The notes: generated by a model not told the origin, from the sequence alone. A DNA stretch of 64,000 nt from Bacillota bacterium (GCA_012523545.1 JAAYIH010000027.1:79073-143072); one strand, 5' to 3'. Counted from the first letter of the stretch, positions 16,432-25,268 are shown. Translations and numbers: made by a program.

Positions 16432-17619
16432 ATGACTACCCAGGAATTGGTTGCCCTGACCGAACAGTATTGTGCCCCCAATTATCTGCCCCTGCCCATT
16501 GTCGTCGCCAAAGCGGAAGGGGTGTGGGTGGAAGATCCCGAAGGCAATCGTTACATGGATATGCTCAGCTCTTATTCAGCCCTCAACCAGGGACACCGGC
16601 ATCCCAGGATTATTCAGGCCGTCAAGGACCAGCTGGACAAGGTGACGCTTACTTCCCGGGCCTTTCACAACGACCGGCTGGGTCCCCTGTGCAAAAAGAT
16701 TGCCGAGCTGACGGGCAAGGAAAAGGTCCTGGTCATGAACACCGGCGCCGAGGCTGTGGAAACCGCCATCAAGGGCGCCCGCCGCTGGGCATATGCCGTC
16801 AAAAAAGTGCCGGACAACCAGGCGGAAATCATTGTTTGCCAGGGCAATTTCCACGGCCGGACCACCACAATAATTTCCTTTTCTTCCGATCCCGAATACC
16901 GCCGCGGCTTTGGTCCCCTTACCCCCGGTTTTAAAGAAATCCCCTACGGAGATGCCGCAGCGTTGCGCCGGGCCATTACCCCCAATACTGCTGCATTCCT
17001 GGTGGAGCCAATTCAGGGCGAGGCCGGCGTAGTGGTGCCTCCTGCCGGTTACCTGCAGGAAGCGGCCCAAATATGCCGGGAGCACAATGTGCTCCTCATT
17101 GCCGACGAAATTCAGACCGGTTTCGGCCGTACCGGCAAGCTCTTCTGCTGTGAATGGGAACAGGTGGAGCCCGATATGTACGTCCTGGGCAAGGCTTTGG
17201 GCGGTGGGGTTATTCCCGTATCGGCGGTGGCCGCCGACAGGGAAATAATTGACCTGTTCAACCCCGGTTCCCACGGCTCCACCTTTGGCGGCAATCCCCT
17301 GGGTTGCGCCTGCGCCCTGGCGGCCATCGACGTCATCCTGGAAGAAAAATTGGCGGAACGCTCGCTGGAACTGGGGCGGTACCTCATGGACGAACTGAAA
17401 AAGCTGGACCACCCTGCCATCACGGAAGTGCGGGGCAGGGGACTCTTTATTGGGGTTGTCCTCAACACAGCGGCCAGGCCCTTCTGCGAGCGGCTCAAGG
17501 CCGAAGGCGTTCTCTGCAAGGAGACTCACGAAAACGTCATCCGCTTCGCGCCTCCCCTGGTTATTACCAAAGAGGAGCTGGACTGGGCCCTGGCCAGGAT
17601 AAGGAAAGTGCTGGCCTGA
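16432..17619 (+). CDS. rocD: Ornithine aminotransferase
   Basis: 395 aa, ATG 16432 after AAGGAG. Class III PLP aminotransferase: [27 protein letters not shown] at the N-terminus is characteristic of ornithine-oxo-acid aminotransferases. [15 protein letters not shown] binds PLP phosphate, [15 protein letters not shown] holds the PLP Asp, and the Schiff-base Lys is in LGKALGGG. Moves the delta-amino group of ornithine to 2-oxoglutarate, giving glutamate semialdehyde. It links ornithine (for example from the arginine deiminase route) to proline and glutamate metabolism. Followed 39 bp later by a hydroxyacid dehydrogenase. Confidence 0.9.
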   Translation: MTTQELVALTEQYCAPNYLPLPIVVAKAEGVWVEDPEGNRYMDMLSSYSALNQGHRHPRIIQAVKDQLDKVTLTSRAFHNDRLGPLCKKIAELTGKEKVLVMNTGAEAVETAIKGARRWAYAVKKVPDNQAEIIVCQGNFHGRTTTIISFSSDPEYRRGFGPLTPGFKEIPYGDAAALRRAITPNTAAFLVEPIQGEAGVVVPPAGYLQEAAQICREHNVLLIADEIQTGFGRTGKLFCCEWEQVEPDMYVLGKALGGGVIPVSAVAADREIIDLFNPGSHGSTFGGNPLGCACALAAIDVILEEKLAERSLELGRYLMDELKKLDHPAITEVRGRGLFIGVVLNTAARPFCERLKAEGVLCKETHENVIRFAPPLVITKEELDWALARIRKVLA

Positions 17620-17658
17620 GCGTTTTTGGGGCCAAGCGCAGAAAAGGAGTGATGAGCT

Positions 17659-18618
17659 TTGGCGAAAGTCTACGTCACCCGCCAATTGCCCCCGGGGGGC
17701 CTGGCCAAACTGGAGAAAGAACACCAGGTGGATGTAAACCCCCGGCAGCGCCCCCTGACCCGGGAAGAACTGCTGGAGACTGTCAGGCACTATGACGCCG
17801 TTATTTGCCTGCTCAGCGACACCATCGACGCCCGGGTCATAGAAGCCGCCAGGGGCCGGGTGCAGATCTTTGCCAATTACGCCGTGGGGTACGACAACAT
17901 AGACGTCGCCGCAGCCCAGGCGGCAGGCATATATGTCAGCAACACCCCGGGCGTGCTCACCGAAGCCACCGCAGATTTGGCGTGGGCGCTGATGTTGGCG
18001 GCGGCCCGCCACATCGTTGCCGCCCATAACTTTACCGTTGCCGGCAAGTTTAAGGGCTGGCATCCCACCGAATTCCTGGGGCGGGATTTCTGCGGCGCCA
18101 CCCTGGGCATAGTCGGCGCGGGCAGAATAGGACAAGCCACGGCGCGCAGGGCGCTGGGTTTCGGCATGAATATCCTCTACTACAACCGTTCCCCCAAGCC
18201 CCAATTTGAGGCTGAGTGCGGCGCCAAAAGGGTGGAACTGGAGGAACTGTTGCGGCAAAGCGATTTTGTATCGCTGCATTTGCCCCTGACGCCGCAGACC
18301 CGGGGCCTCCTGAACAAAGAGCGCCTGAAACTGCTCAAACCCTCGGCGATTATCGTCAATACCGCCAGGGGGGCGGTGCTGGACGAGGCTTATTTGGCGC
18401 ACATGCTTAAAACAGGCAGAATTGCCGGCGCCGGTTTGGATGTCTACGCCGAAGAACCCAAAATCCACCCCGACCTCATTGGCCTGGACAATGTCGTGTT
18501 GCTGCCCCACATCGGCAGCGCTTCTTGGCAGACGCGGCTGAAAATGGCAGAAATGGCGGCAGACAACGTCCTGGCAGTGCTGGCCGGCAAAGAGCCCCTG
18601 AACCCTGTCCGTCCATAG
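17659..18618 (+). CDS. 2-Hydroxyacid dehydrogenase, glyoxylate/hydroxypyruvate reductase type
   Basis: 319 aa, TTG start 9 nt after GGAG; an out-of-frame ATG at 17652 is ignored. The sequence has the GyaR/GRHPR pattern: NYAVGYDNIDVAAAQAAGIYVSNTPGVLTEATADLAWALMLAAAR, Rossmann GIVGAGRIGQATARRA, catalytic Arg in NTARGAVLDE, Glu in DVYAEEPKIHP and His in LLPHIGSAS. Likely reduces glyoxylate or hydroxypyruvate with NAD(P)H, though other 2-oxo acids are possible. Only about 40% alike by eye to the dehydrogenase at 5061-6008, so the two are not a recent duplication. Confidence 0.88.
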   Translation: MAKVYVTRQLPPGGLAKLEKEHQVDVNPRQRPLTREELLETVRHYDAVICLLSDTIDARVIEAARGRVQIFANYAVGYDNIDVAAAQAAGIYVSNTPGVLTEATADLAWALMLAAARHIVAAHNFTVAGKFKGWHPTEFLGRDFCGATLGIVGAGRIGQATARRALGFGMNILYYNRSPKPQFEAECGAKRVELEELLRQSDFVSLHLPLTPQTRGLLNKERLKLLKPSAIIVNTARGAVLDEAYLAHMLKTGRIAGAGLDVYAEEPKIHPDLIGLDNVVLLPHIGSASWQTRLKMAEMAADNVLAVLAGKEPLNPVRP

Positions 18619-18714
18619 GCACTTTGCCTCTTCGGCGTCCAATGCATAAGCAAACTTCCCCTGCCGGGCATATTCTGTAGCACGAAAACAGTTTCGGGCA
18701 GGGAGGGGAGAAGT

Positions 18715-18783
18715 GTGCCCAGGAAGACCAGACCTAAAAAAACCACCCAGAGAAAGATTAAAAGCGAAAAAACAAAGAAATAA
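18715..18783 (+). CDS. Candidate 22-residue very basic peptide
   Basis: GTG at 18715 lies 8 nt after GGAGG in a long purine run (18701-18710). The reading frame of 22 codons ends at TAA 18781 and encodes a peptide with 11 Lys/Arg, 5 Thr/Ser and no hydrophobic core (starts MPRKTRPKK). A terminator hairpin with T-run begins 10 bp after the stop. Ribosome site, short frame and terminator make a compact unit. I do not recognise the peptide; a nucleic-acid-binding or ribosome-associated peptide is a guess. The frame could also be fortuitous. Confidence 0.42.
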   Translation: MPRKTRPKKTTQRKIKSEKTKK

Positions 18784-18792
18784 TGCCTCGGG

Positions 18793-18824
18793 GAAAGGCT
18801 TGCGTCAAGCGGCCTTTCTTTTTT
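18793..18824 (+). terminator. Terminator after the small basic peptide frame
   Basis: Left arm GAAAGG plus CTTG, right arm CAAG then CCTTTC with a small bulge (18793-18818), followed by six T. Confidence 0.75.
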
Positions 18825-18902
18825 GAAAAGAAAAAAGCCCAAAAAAAAAGGAATTTGCCTGTTAGTTGGCCAATTAAGAAAACAGCCTGTGTAGACGGGG
18901 TG

Positions 18903-19463
18903 ATGGCCGTGCGTGCCGGAAAAACCATGTGGTTAATTGATGCCGCTTACCTTTTTAACGCCCAGGAATCTGTGGGCGCTGAGTACAATTTCGACTACCT
19001 CAAATTGCGCCTGTACCTGGAGGAACGCGGTCCCATTGCCAGCGCGTGGTATTTTAACAGCACGCAAAATCCGCCCACCGACAACCAGAGCGGTTTCCAC
19101 GCCTGGTTGCAAACTCCCCTCCCCCATGGTCCCGGCCTCAACGTCTGTTTGTACAAGCTGAAATTCCGGGATTACGAATGTCCTTTTTGCCAGCGCAAGT
19201 TTACCCTGCAGGTGCAAAAGGGCGTGGATGTGGGGCTGGCGACCTTAATCGTGCGGGGTGCGGACCAGGAAGAGTACAACACCCTGATTCTGTCCTCGGG
19301 CGACGGCGACCTGAAGGACGCCCTGGCCCACGCACGGAACCAGTGCGGCAAGCGCATCGAGCTGTGCGTCTTTCGGTGGGGTGTATCGCCGGACCTGCTC
19401 AGCCTGGCGGACAAAATCTACTGGATCGACGATTTTGCCCGGCAGGTGGCCAAAAAGAGTTAA
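18903..19463 (+). CDS. NYN-domain protein (LabA/DUF88-like, PIN-like nuclease fold)
   Basis: 186 aa from ATG 18903 with GGGGTG just upstream; ATG 18927 is an alternative. NYN-type acidic residues are visible: WLIDAAYLFN (first Asp plus Asn), KGVDVGLATLIV, and SSGDGDLKDALAHAR, the classic three-Asp PIN-like site. A CPFC pair (ECPFCQRKF) in the middle suggests a small metal-binding loop. Such proteins are putative RNases in RNA processing. Single gene between a hydroxyacid dehydrogenase and the convergent sua5. Confidence 0.8.
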   Translation: MAVRAGKTMWLIDAAYLFNAQESVGAEYNFDYLKLRLYLEERGPIASAWYFNSTQNPPTDNQSGFHAWLQTPLPHGPGLNVCLYKLKFRDYECPFCQRKFTLQVQKGVDVGLATLIVRGADQEEYNTLILSSGDGDLKDALAHARNQCGKRIELCVFRWGVSPDLLSLADKIYWIDDFARQVAKKS

Positions 19464-19464
19464 A

Positions 19465-19483
19465 GGGCCGGATTTCCCGGCCC
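19465..19483. terminator. Weak hairpin between NYN gene and sua5
   Basis: 7-bp stem GGGCCGG (19465-19471) with CCGGCCC (19477-19483), followed by a broken T tract. Convergent genes end on both sides. Confidence 0.5.
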
Positions 19484-20502
19484 TAAGTTTCTATTATATT
19501 GGGACCGGCTGCTTTTTGCAGCCTGTCCATAATGGCCCTGCCCAGGTGTTCCCGGGGCAGCTCTTCGATGAGGATGACGTCGCAGCCCATGGCGTCGGCC
19601 TGGCGCAACAGGTGGTAGATCCTCGCCGCGGCAACCTGGAGGTTGGCTTTGCTGCCCAGGGCGAGAAAAATGACCCCGGGATAATTGTCCCGCGATTCAT
19701 CACAGGCCATGACGGCCACTTTTTTGCCTTTTTGGCCATGGCAGGCCGCCAGGCGCCGGATGTTTTCGGCAACTCTTTTCCCCGTTACCAGAATTACCTG
19801 GGCGGAAGGCGAATAGTGCCTGTATTTGACGCCGGGAGAAAGCGGCGCCCCCGAGGTGTGCAGGCCGCTGTTCGCTGTTTCCACCGGCGCCAGCCTGCGC
19901 AGATCTTCCAGGGTGATTCCCCCGGGTCTGAGCAGGCGAAAGGGCAGCCTGGTGCAGTCGAGCACGGTGGATTCCACTCCCCAGCCCGTGGGACCGCCGT
20001 CGATGATGGCGGCTATTCTCCCCGCCAGATCCTGCCACACGTGCTCCGCCCGGGTGGGACTGGGCCTGCCTGACAGGTTGGCACTGGGAGCGGCGACGGG
20101 CAGCCGGGCCGCCGCAATCAGGTCCAGGGCAATGGGGTGGTCGGGGATGCGCAACGCCACCGTGTCCAACCCCCCGGTAACCGCGGCGGGGACAACGGGG
20201 TTTTTGGGCAAGACGACGGTGAGGGGGCCGGGCCAAAAGGCATCGGCCAGTTTCTGCACCTGCTGCGGCCAGTCCCGGACCAGTTCCCGCGCCTGGGCCT
20301 GGCTGTGACAATGGACGATGAGGGGATTGTCGGCCGGGCGTCCCTTGGCAGCATAAATTTTCGCCACCGCCCGCTTGTCCAGCGCGTTGGCGCCCAGGCC
20401 ATAAACCGTTTCGGTGGGAAAGGCGACGCATTCGCCTTGGCGCAGCAAATGGGCGGCCAGCTCAATATCAGCGGCTGTAAGCATTTTTGTCTCATAGCGC
20501 AT
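19483..20502 (-). CDS. tsaC: L-threonylcarbamoyladenylate synthase (Sua5/YwlC type)
   Basis: 339 aa from ATG 20500-20502; a GTG three codons earlier is possible. The N-terminal YrdC domain has AFPTETVYGLGANA, the KxR motif in KIYAAKGRPADNPL, the SxN motif in APSANLSG and VESTVLDC. The C-terminal Sua5 extension follows a linker with SPGVKYRHYSP. Makes threonylcarbamoyl-AMP from threonine, bicarbonate and ATP for tRNA t6A37. The partner genes tsaE, tsaB and tsaD are at 53327-55966. Confidence 0.93.
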   Translation of the reverse strand: MRYETKMLTAADIELAAHLLRQGECVAFPTETVYGLGANALDKRAVAKIYAAKGRPADNPLIVHCHSQAQARELVRDWPQQVQKLADAFWPGPLTVVLPKNPVVPAAVTGGLDTVALRIPDHPIALDLIAAARLPVAAPSANLSGRPSPTRAEHVWQDLAGRIAAIIDGGPTGWGVESTVLDCTRLPFRLLRPGGITLEDLRRLAPVETANSGLHTSGAPLSPGVKYRHYSPSAQVILVTGKRVAENIRRLAACHGQKGKKVAVMACDESRDNYPGVIFLALGSKANLQVAAARIYHLLRQADAMGCDVILIEELPREHLGRAIMDRLQKAAGPNIIET

Positions 20503-20554
20503 GGCAATCACCGCCGTGTCTTTTTTTAACCTAGTTTGCCCTGCTCAGCGCAGA

Positions 20555-21364
20555 TTAGTTGTCTGCAGGAGCATGGCCTTGTACTGCGGTATACAGGATG
20601 CCGCCTGCAAAGAGGATGCCTCCTGCCAGCATGAGCAGGACAAAGAGACCAAAGCCGGCAGATTCGGGGAGGACGGCGCCCATTATGAGGCTGGCAGAGT
20701 TCCAGGCCAGGTGGACGAGGATGGGCGCCCAGATGGAGCGAAATTTGAGCAGGGCATAGCCCAGAAACATACCCATGGGAAAGGCGTAGATAAACTGCAG
20801 CATATTGCCGTGGATGAGTCCGAAAAGCAGGGCCTGGATGGCAATGGCCATCCCTGGCTTGACGGTGTGCAACAGCTCTTTAAAGATAAGGCCTCTGAGC
20901 AATATCTCTTCGTAGACCGGGGCGACAATGCCCACAGCAAGAAAGGTCAGGAAAAAATTGTCCGTTACCATCTGCAGTATGGGCTCGGAGATATAGTCGG
21001 GCAAAAATCTGTGGATTTCAATCAATGTCATGAAACTGTTGAGAAAAACGGCAAAACCGCAGCCCACGAGGACGGCCGCCGCCGCGTGCCGTGCCGGCAG
21101 GGCCCGGAATTCCAGGTAGTGCAGGGGATTGCGCCCGCGCAGCAGGACAACGGTAAACCCAGCGGCGACAATGAGCACCCCGGAGATGACCAGTGCCGGC
21201 ATCATGTTCCTGGCCATAAACTGCTCAATGGGCAGGAACTCGCCGCCGGACAGAAATGCGCGCAGGAAATGGTGAGTGACGAGTACAATCCATGCCAACA
21301 GGGTCGAGAGCAGGTAAACCAGCAGGTAAAGGATCAGCCAGCCCGCCAGCTTAAGGTATTTCAA
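20555..21364 (-). CDS. CPBP-family intramembrane metalloprotease (CAAX protease/Abi type)
   Basis: 269 aa, TTG start (21362-21364) with GGAGGAGA upstream. About eight hydrophobic segments. The three CPBP motifs are present in order: EExxxR in PVYEEILLRGL, FxxxH in FGLIHGN, and HLAWNSAS near the C-terminus. This is a glutamic-type/CAAX prenyl-protease-like membrane protein. Roles in the family range from CAAX processing to bacteriocin self-immunity; no bacteriocin genes are nearby. Confidence 0.88.
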   Translation of the reverse strand: MKYLKLAGWLILYLLVYLLSTLLAWIVLVTHHFLRAFLSGGEFLPIEQFMARNMMPALVISGVLIVAAGFTVVLLRGRNPLHYLEFRALPARHAAAAVLVGCGFAVFLNSFMTLIEIHRFLPDYISEPILQMVTDNFFLTFLAVGIVAPVYEEILLRGLIFKELLHTVKPGMAIAIQALLFGLIHGNMLQFIYAFPMGMFLGYALLKFRSIWAPILVHLAWNSASLIMGAVLPESAGFGLFVLLMLAGGILFAGGILYTAVQGHAPADN

Positions 21365-21502
21365 GTTGCTTCTCCTCCTTTTGGTACATTATATAACATC
21401 TTACGCCAGTAATCCTGCAAAAAGCAGCGCCCCGGGCGGCGTCCGGACGGAGCAATGACGTCGCGGCATTAAAGAAACAGGCACGGCGGAATGGCACCCC
21501 GC

Positions 21503-21508
21503 TATAAT
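21503..21508 (+). promoter_or_regulatory. -10 element upstream of small gene 21550-21768
   Basis: TATAAT at 21503-21508; no good -35 seen. Confidence 0.35.
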
Positions 21509-21549
21509 TGGCAATAACGGGACATACTACCCTCAGGGGGTGGTATTTT

Positions 21550-21768
21550 TTGCCCTTTGCTGCAGAGTACGTAACCCTGGCCGGCAAGGCCGTCGGCGGA
21601 ATCCAAATCCACCCCGTCGTGGAAATCCGCGTCTGGGCGGGAAGGGCGGGAGCGATGGCGGAGGCTGCGCCCGTGGCCCTGGTGGTGCACGCCCGGGGGC
21701 AGATATTAACGTTCCTTATGAACCCACTAAAAACATCTAATGATACAAGGGCGGGGGATGTAGTATAA
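21550..21768 (+). CDS. Small hypothetical protein
   Basis: 72 codons from TTG 21550, 6 nt after AGGGGGTGG. Codon third positions are strongly GC-rich like neighbouring genes, and the translation has a plausible folded pattern of beta-type stretches (AEYVTLAGKAVGGIQIHP, VEIRVWAG, PVALVVHARGQILTF). The TAA stop (21766-21768) overlaps the -10 element of the riboswitch promoter. I do not recognise the family. The opposite strand is also partly open, so non-coding status cannot be excluded. Confidence 0.5.
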   Translation: MPFAAEYVTLAGKAVGGIQIHPVVEIRVWAGRAGAMAEAAPVALVVHARGQILTFLMNPLKTSNDTRAGDVV

Positions 21769-21769
21769 T
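21764..21769 (+). promoter_or_regulatory. -10 element of the glycine reductase operon
   Basis: TATAAT at 21764-21769; a poor -35-like TGATAC lies at 21741-21746 with a 17-bp spacer. The transcript would begin about 40 nt before the riboswitch. Confidence 0.5.
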
Positions 21770-21817
21770 CAGGGTAGGAGAAAGTAATATCTTTCACAAG
21801 CTATACAGTGCAGATGA

Positions 21818-22021
21818 CGGGTGCGGGAGAGAACCCTGGTCGGGGGCACCGAAGGAGCAAATTGGCAACCTGCCCAGTTGCCAAGTAAACTCTCAGGTAA
21901 AAGGACCGTATCCCGATGCAACTCTGGAAAGTCCTTTGGACACCGAAGGAGCAAAGCCCTGTGGCGGGCGAATCTCTCAGGTTTCAGGACAGAGGCGGCG
22001 GCGAGAGTCGTTGCCTTTTTT
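21818..22021 (+). promoter_or_regulatory. Tandem glycine riboswitch with terminator, controls grd operon
   Basis: Two consecutive aptamers are recognisable. Aptamer I (about 21822-21910) has GGGAGAGAACC, CACCGAAGGAGCAAA and AACTCTCAGGTAAAAGGACC. Aptamer II (about 21917-21998) has GCAACTCTGGAAAGTCC, a second CACCGAAGGAGCAAA and ATCTCTCAGGTTTCAGGACAGAG. These are hallmark gcvT-type glycine riboswitch strings. A G-U-containing hairpin 21997-22015 with T6 (22016-22021) lies right after aptamer II, so control is probably by transcription termination: glycine binding should switch on the glycine reductase genes. grdX starts 18 bp later. Confidence 0.95.
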
Positions 22022-22038
22022 GTTTCGGGGGTGAAAGC

Positions 22039-22428
22039 ATGTACCGGCTGGTTACCAATAATCCCCTGGCCCGGCAGTATTGGGCAGTGAGTGAATGTAA
22101 TCACATTTCCATACGTTGGCTGGAGGGCGGCCTGCCGGACGTGCTGGTGGCGGCCAGAGACATGGTCCATGTGGGCTGGCGGCTGCTGAACCACCCCCTG
22201 GCTTCCGGTCTCAGGCCCAGCCAGACGCCGTACAAGACACTGATCCTGGCCAGGGGAAAATGTTTGGATTACCAATCGCTGCAGGTGCTGGAGGGGGCCC
22301 TGGCCATTGTGCAGAAACAGGCCGCCTTCCCCGGAGGCAGTGAGCGGGTCCTGGCCGACCTGCAACTCATCGATGTGGAAATGTGCAAGGAAGTCTTAGA
22401 ACAAATCAGGAGAGGAGTGTCGGTATGA
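22039..22428 (+). CDS. grdX: GrdX, glycine reductase operon protein
   Basis: 129 aa, ATG 22039 after GGGGGTGA. The N-terminus MYRLVTNNPLA is typical of GrdX, the small protein that begins many glycine/sarcosine/betaine reductase operons. Its biochemical role is not established. The stop overlaps the trxB start (ATGA at 22425-22428), so it is translationally coupled to trxB. Confidence 0.88.
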   Translation: MYRLVTNNPLARQYWAVSECNHISIRWLEGGLPDVLVAARDMVHVGWRLLNHPLASGLRPSQTPYKTLILARGKCLDYQSLQVLEGALAIVQKQAAFPGGSERVLADLQLIDVEMCKEVLEQIRRGVSV

Positions 22429-23639
22429 GTTCTTATGACGTCATCATCATCGGCGGCGGTCCCGGCGGACTGGCTGCGGGCATCTATGCCGCCCGGGCCA
22501 AGCTCAGCACCCTGATTATCGAAAAAAGCCGGGTGGGCGGCCAGGCGGCCACCACCGAGGAGATGGAAAATTACCCCGGCTTTTTCCAGGGCACCACCGG
22601 CCCCCAGCTCACCCAGGCCATGTATGAACATGCCCGGCACTTTGGTTGCCAGTTCTGCAAGGACGAGGTGGTGGACCTGGAGCTGGAGGGTTGGGAGAAG
22701 GTTATCGTCACCAAGCAGGGCCGCTACACCGCCAAAGCTGTCATAATCGCCACCGGCGCCGAGCCCCGGACTCTGGGCGTAAAGGGCGAAGCCGAACTCA
22801 AGGGCAAAGGGGTTTCCTACTGCGCCACCTGCGATGCCGACTTCTTTGAAGATCTGGAAGTGGTGGTGGTGGGCAATGGCGATGCCGCCATTGAAGAGGC
22901 CATTTACCTCACCCGTTTTGCCGCCAAAGTCACCATCGTGGTTATCCACGACGAAGGCGTGCTGGACGCCACCAAGATTATTCAGGAAAGGGCTTTTGCC
23001 AACGAAAAAATCCACTTTGTCTGGAACTCTGTCCTGGAGGAAATCAAAGGCGACGGCATCGTCCAGGCGGTGGCCATTAAGAACCTCAAGACGGGAGCGG
23101 TAACCGAACTGGCAACCGACGGGGTCTTCATCTTCGTGGGCACTGTGCCCAGGACCGAGTTTCTCCGGGGCAAGCTTGACCTGGACGAAAGGGGTTACAT
23201 ACCCACCACCGAGCTGATGGAAACTTCTGTGGACGGCGTGTACGCCGTGGGCGATGTGCGGCAAAAATTCCTGCGGCAGGTGGTCACCGCTGCCGCCGAC
23301 GGCGCCATTGCCGCTGTGGCTGCTGAAAAATATATCCATGAAGAAGAAAACTTCCGCAAAGAAGTATTGGAAAAGACAAAGCCGGTGGCCCTGATGTTCT
23401 GGAGCCCCTTCCATAAAGAAAGTCTGGCGGCTGTGCCCGTGGTGGAAGAGGTTGCCGCCGCCAACGCTGCCAAACTGGATCTGGTCAAAATCGATACCTA
23501 CCGCAATCAGCGCATTGCCCGCCGTTATGGCGTTGAGGAAATGCCTGCCCTGCTGCTGGTCAAGGGCGGCGAGGTGGCGGGAGCTGTAACCGGGCCAATG
23601 TCCCGGGACAGCCTGGAGGATTTAATTAAGTCAATATAG
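22425..23639 (+). CDS. trxB: Thioredoxin reductase with extra C-terminal thioredoxin-fold domain
   Basis: 404 aa; normal TrxB is about 310. ATGA overlap with grdX. FAD motif IIGGGPGGLAAG near residues 8-19, redox pair Cys133/Cys136 in YCATC, NADPH motif VVVGNGDAAIEEA and FAD motif DGVYAVGDV. From about residue 315 there is a thioredoxin-like domain (KPVALMFWSPFHKES ... YGVEEMPALLLVKGG, cis-Pro region intact) in which the CxxC place reads SPFHKE, so it is not a dithiol. Supplies electrons via TrxA to glycine reductase. The tail may dock substrates or TrxA. Confidence 0.93.
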   Translation: MSSYDVIIIGGGPGGLAAGIYAARAKLSTLIIEKSRVGGQAATTEEMENYPGFFQGTTGPQLTQAMYEHARHFGCQFCKDEVVDLELEGWEKVIVTKQGRYTAKAVIIATGAEPRTLGVKGEAELKGKGVSYCATCDADFFEDLEVVVVGNGDAAIEEAIYLTRFAAKVTIVVIHDEGVLDATKIIQERAFANEKIHFVWNSVLEEIKGDGIVQAVAIKNLKTGAVTELATDGVFIFVGTVPRTEFLRGKLDLDERGYIPTTELMETSVDGVYAVGDVRQKFLRQVVTAAADGAIAAVAAEKYIHEEENFRKEVLEKTKPVALMFWSPFHKESLAAVPVVEEVAAANAAKLDLVKIDTYRNQRIARRYGVEEMPALLLVKGGEVAGAVTGPMSRDSLEDLIKSI

Positions 23640-23653
23640 AGGAGGTGAAGGTT

Positions 23654-23968
23654 GTGCTGGAGCTCGACAAGGAGAACTTTGCAGCGGAAGTGCTGGAAGC
23701 GCAGGGCCTGGTTCTGGTGGATTTCTGGAGCCCCAAGTGCGAACCGTGCAAGGCGCTGCTGCCCGGGCTGGAGGAACTGGCCGGACGCTATCCTGCTGTC
23801 AAGTTTGCCAAACTCAATATCCTGGAAAACCGGCGCCTGGCCATCGGGCAAAGGGTCATGGGGCTGCCCACCATCCTGATCTACCGGGATGGCGAGAAAG
23901 TAGCCGAGCTGAGCCAGGATTTTCAGATTGAGGATGTAGAGGCAAAGCTCAAGGAATTGAGTGCCTGA
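23654..23968 (+). CDS. trxA: Thioredoxin of the glycine reductase system
   Basis: 104 aa from GTG 23654, 6-7 nt after GGAGGTG; an upstream in-frame GTG at 23645 lies on the ribosome site. Active site KCEPCK replaces the usual WCGPCK; atypical CxPC sites are known in thioredoxins of glycine reductase operons. The cis-Pro loop is GLPTILIY. Passes reducing equivalents from TrxB to selenoprotein A/GrdB during glycine reduction. Confidence 0.93.
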   Translation: MLELDKENFAAEVLEAQGLVLVDFWSPKCEPCKALLPGLEELAGRYPAVKFAKLNILENRRLAIGQRVMGLPTILIYRDGEKVAELSQDFQIEDVEAKLKELSA

Positions 23969-23984
23969 TTGGGAGGTGAAAAGG

Positions 23985-25268
23985 ATGAAATTGAGACTTG
24001 GCCGTATCAGGATTACCGACATTCAGTTTGGGGACAAAACCCGGGTGCACCGGGGCGTCCTCTATGTCAACAAGGAGGAAATCCTGGCCGCCCTTGCCGA
24101 CGACCGCCTGAGTTCAATAGAGCTGGACCTGGCCCGGCCGGGGGAATCGGTCCGCATCATGCCCGTCAAGGACGTCATTGAACCCCGCCTCAAAGTGGAA
24201 GGTCCCGGCGGCATTTTCCCCGGTTTTGTCAGCAAGGTGGATATGGTGGGCCAGGGAACAACACTGGTTCTCAGCGGCGCCGCCGTGGTAACCACCGGCA
24301 GGATCGTCGGCTTTCAGGAAGGAATCATCGACATGTCCGGCCCGGGTGCAGAGTACACTCCCTTTTCCAGGACCTGCAACCTGGTGGTAAGCTGTCAGCC
24401 CGCTCCCGGCCTTGGCCAGCACGAGCACGAAGCGGCGGTGCGCATGGCAGGCTTAAAGGCTGCCGCCACCCTTGCCGAAGCGGCCCGTGGTGCGGAGGTG
24501 GATGCGTGGGAGGAGTACGAGTGCCTCAACCTGGCGGAAGGGATCAAGCGCTACCCCGACCTGCCCCGGGTGGCCTACGTCTACATGCTCCAGAGTCAGG
24601 GTCTGTTGCACGACACCTATGTCTACGGGGTGGATGCCAAGCGGATACTGCCCACGCTGCTTTCCCCCACCGAAGTGATGGACGGAGCCATTATCAGCGG
24701 CAACTGCGTCTCGGCCTGTGACAAGAACACCACCTACCACCACCTCAATAATCCCGTCATCGAGGACCTGTACCGGCGTCACGGCAAGGACCTCAACTTC
24801 GTCGGCGTAATCATCACCAATGAGAACGTCACCCTGGCCGACAAGCAGCGTTCATCCAACTTTACCGCCAAGCTGGCGGAAATGCTGGCTTTGGACGGAG
24901 CCATTATTTCCGAGGAAGGCTTTGGCAACCCCGATACCGACCTGATTATGAACTGCACCAAACTGGAAAAGAAGGGCATCAAGACCGTCATCCTCACCGA
25001 CGAGTATGCCGGCCGTGACGGCGCTTCCCAGTCCCTGGCCGACGCCGACCCCCTGGCCGATGCCGTGGTGACCGGCGGCAATGCCAACGAAGTTATCACC
25101 CTGCCGCCCATGGCCAGGGTCATCGGACACCAGGAAACCGCCAATGTGATTGCCGGCGGCTTCGACGGCAGCCTGCAGGAAGACGGCAGCATTACCGTGG
25201 AAATCCAGGCCATCGTCGGAGCCACCAACGAGCTGGGCTTCAACAGGCGGTCGGCGCGGACAGTCTAG
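23985..25268 (+). CDS. grdE: Glycine reductase complex B, GrdE proprotein
   Basis: 427 aa, ATG 23985 after GGGAGGTG. Substrate-specific subunit of protein B. In the family it is cut at an Asn-Cys bond, turning the Cys into a pyruvoyl group that binds the glycine amino group. The expected site is seen as [10 protein letters not shown] with Cys241. Other family blocks: [15 protein letters not shown]-like region ([13 protein letters not shown]), [16 protein letters not shown], and PPMARVIGH. Works with GrdB. Glycine rather than sarcosine or betaine is inferred from the riboswitch and operon form. Confidence 0.94.
   Translation: MKLRLGRIRITDIQFGDKTRVHRGVLYVNKEEILAALADDRLSSIELDLARPGESVRIMPVKDVIEPRLKVEGPGGIFPGFVSKVDMVGQGTTLVLSGAAVVTTGRIVGFQEGIIDMSGPGAEYTPFSRTCNLVVSCQPAPGLGQHEHEAAVRMAGLKAAATLAEAARGAEVDAWEEYECLNLAEGIKRYPDLPRVAYVYMLQSQGLLHDTYVYGVDAKRILPTLLSPTEVMDGAIISGNCVSACDKNTTYHHLNNPVIEDLYRRHGKDLNFVGVIITNENVTLADKQRSSNFTAKLAEMLALDGAIISEEGFGNPDTDLIMNCTKLEKKGIKTVILTDEYAGRDGASQSLADADPLADAVVTGGNANEVITLPPMARVIGHQETANVIAGGFDGSLQEDGSITVEIQAIVGATNELGFNRRSARTV

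Noticed and set aside
16576-18642. A 688-codon open frame on the minus strand
   Set aside because: It lies antisense to rocD and the 2-hydroxyacid dehydrogenase, both with full family motifs; long antisense frames are common in GC-rich DNA. No ribosome site or known motif.
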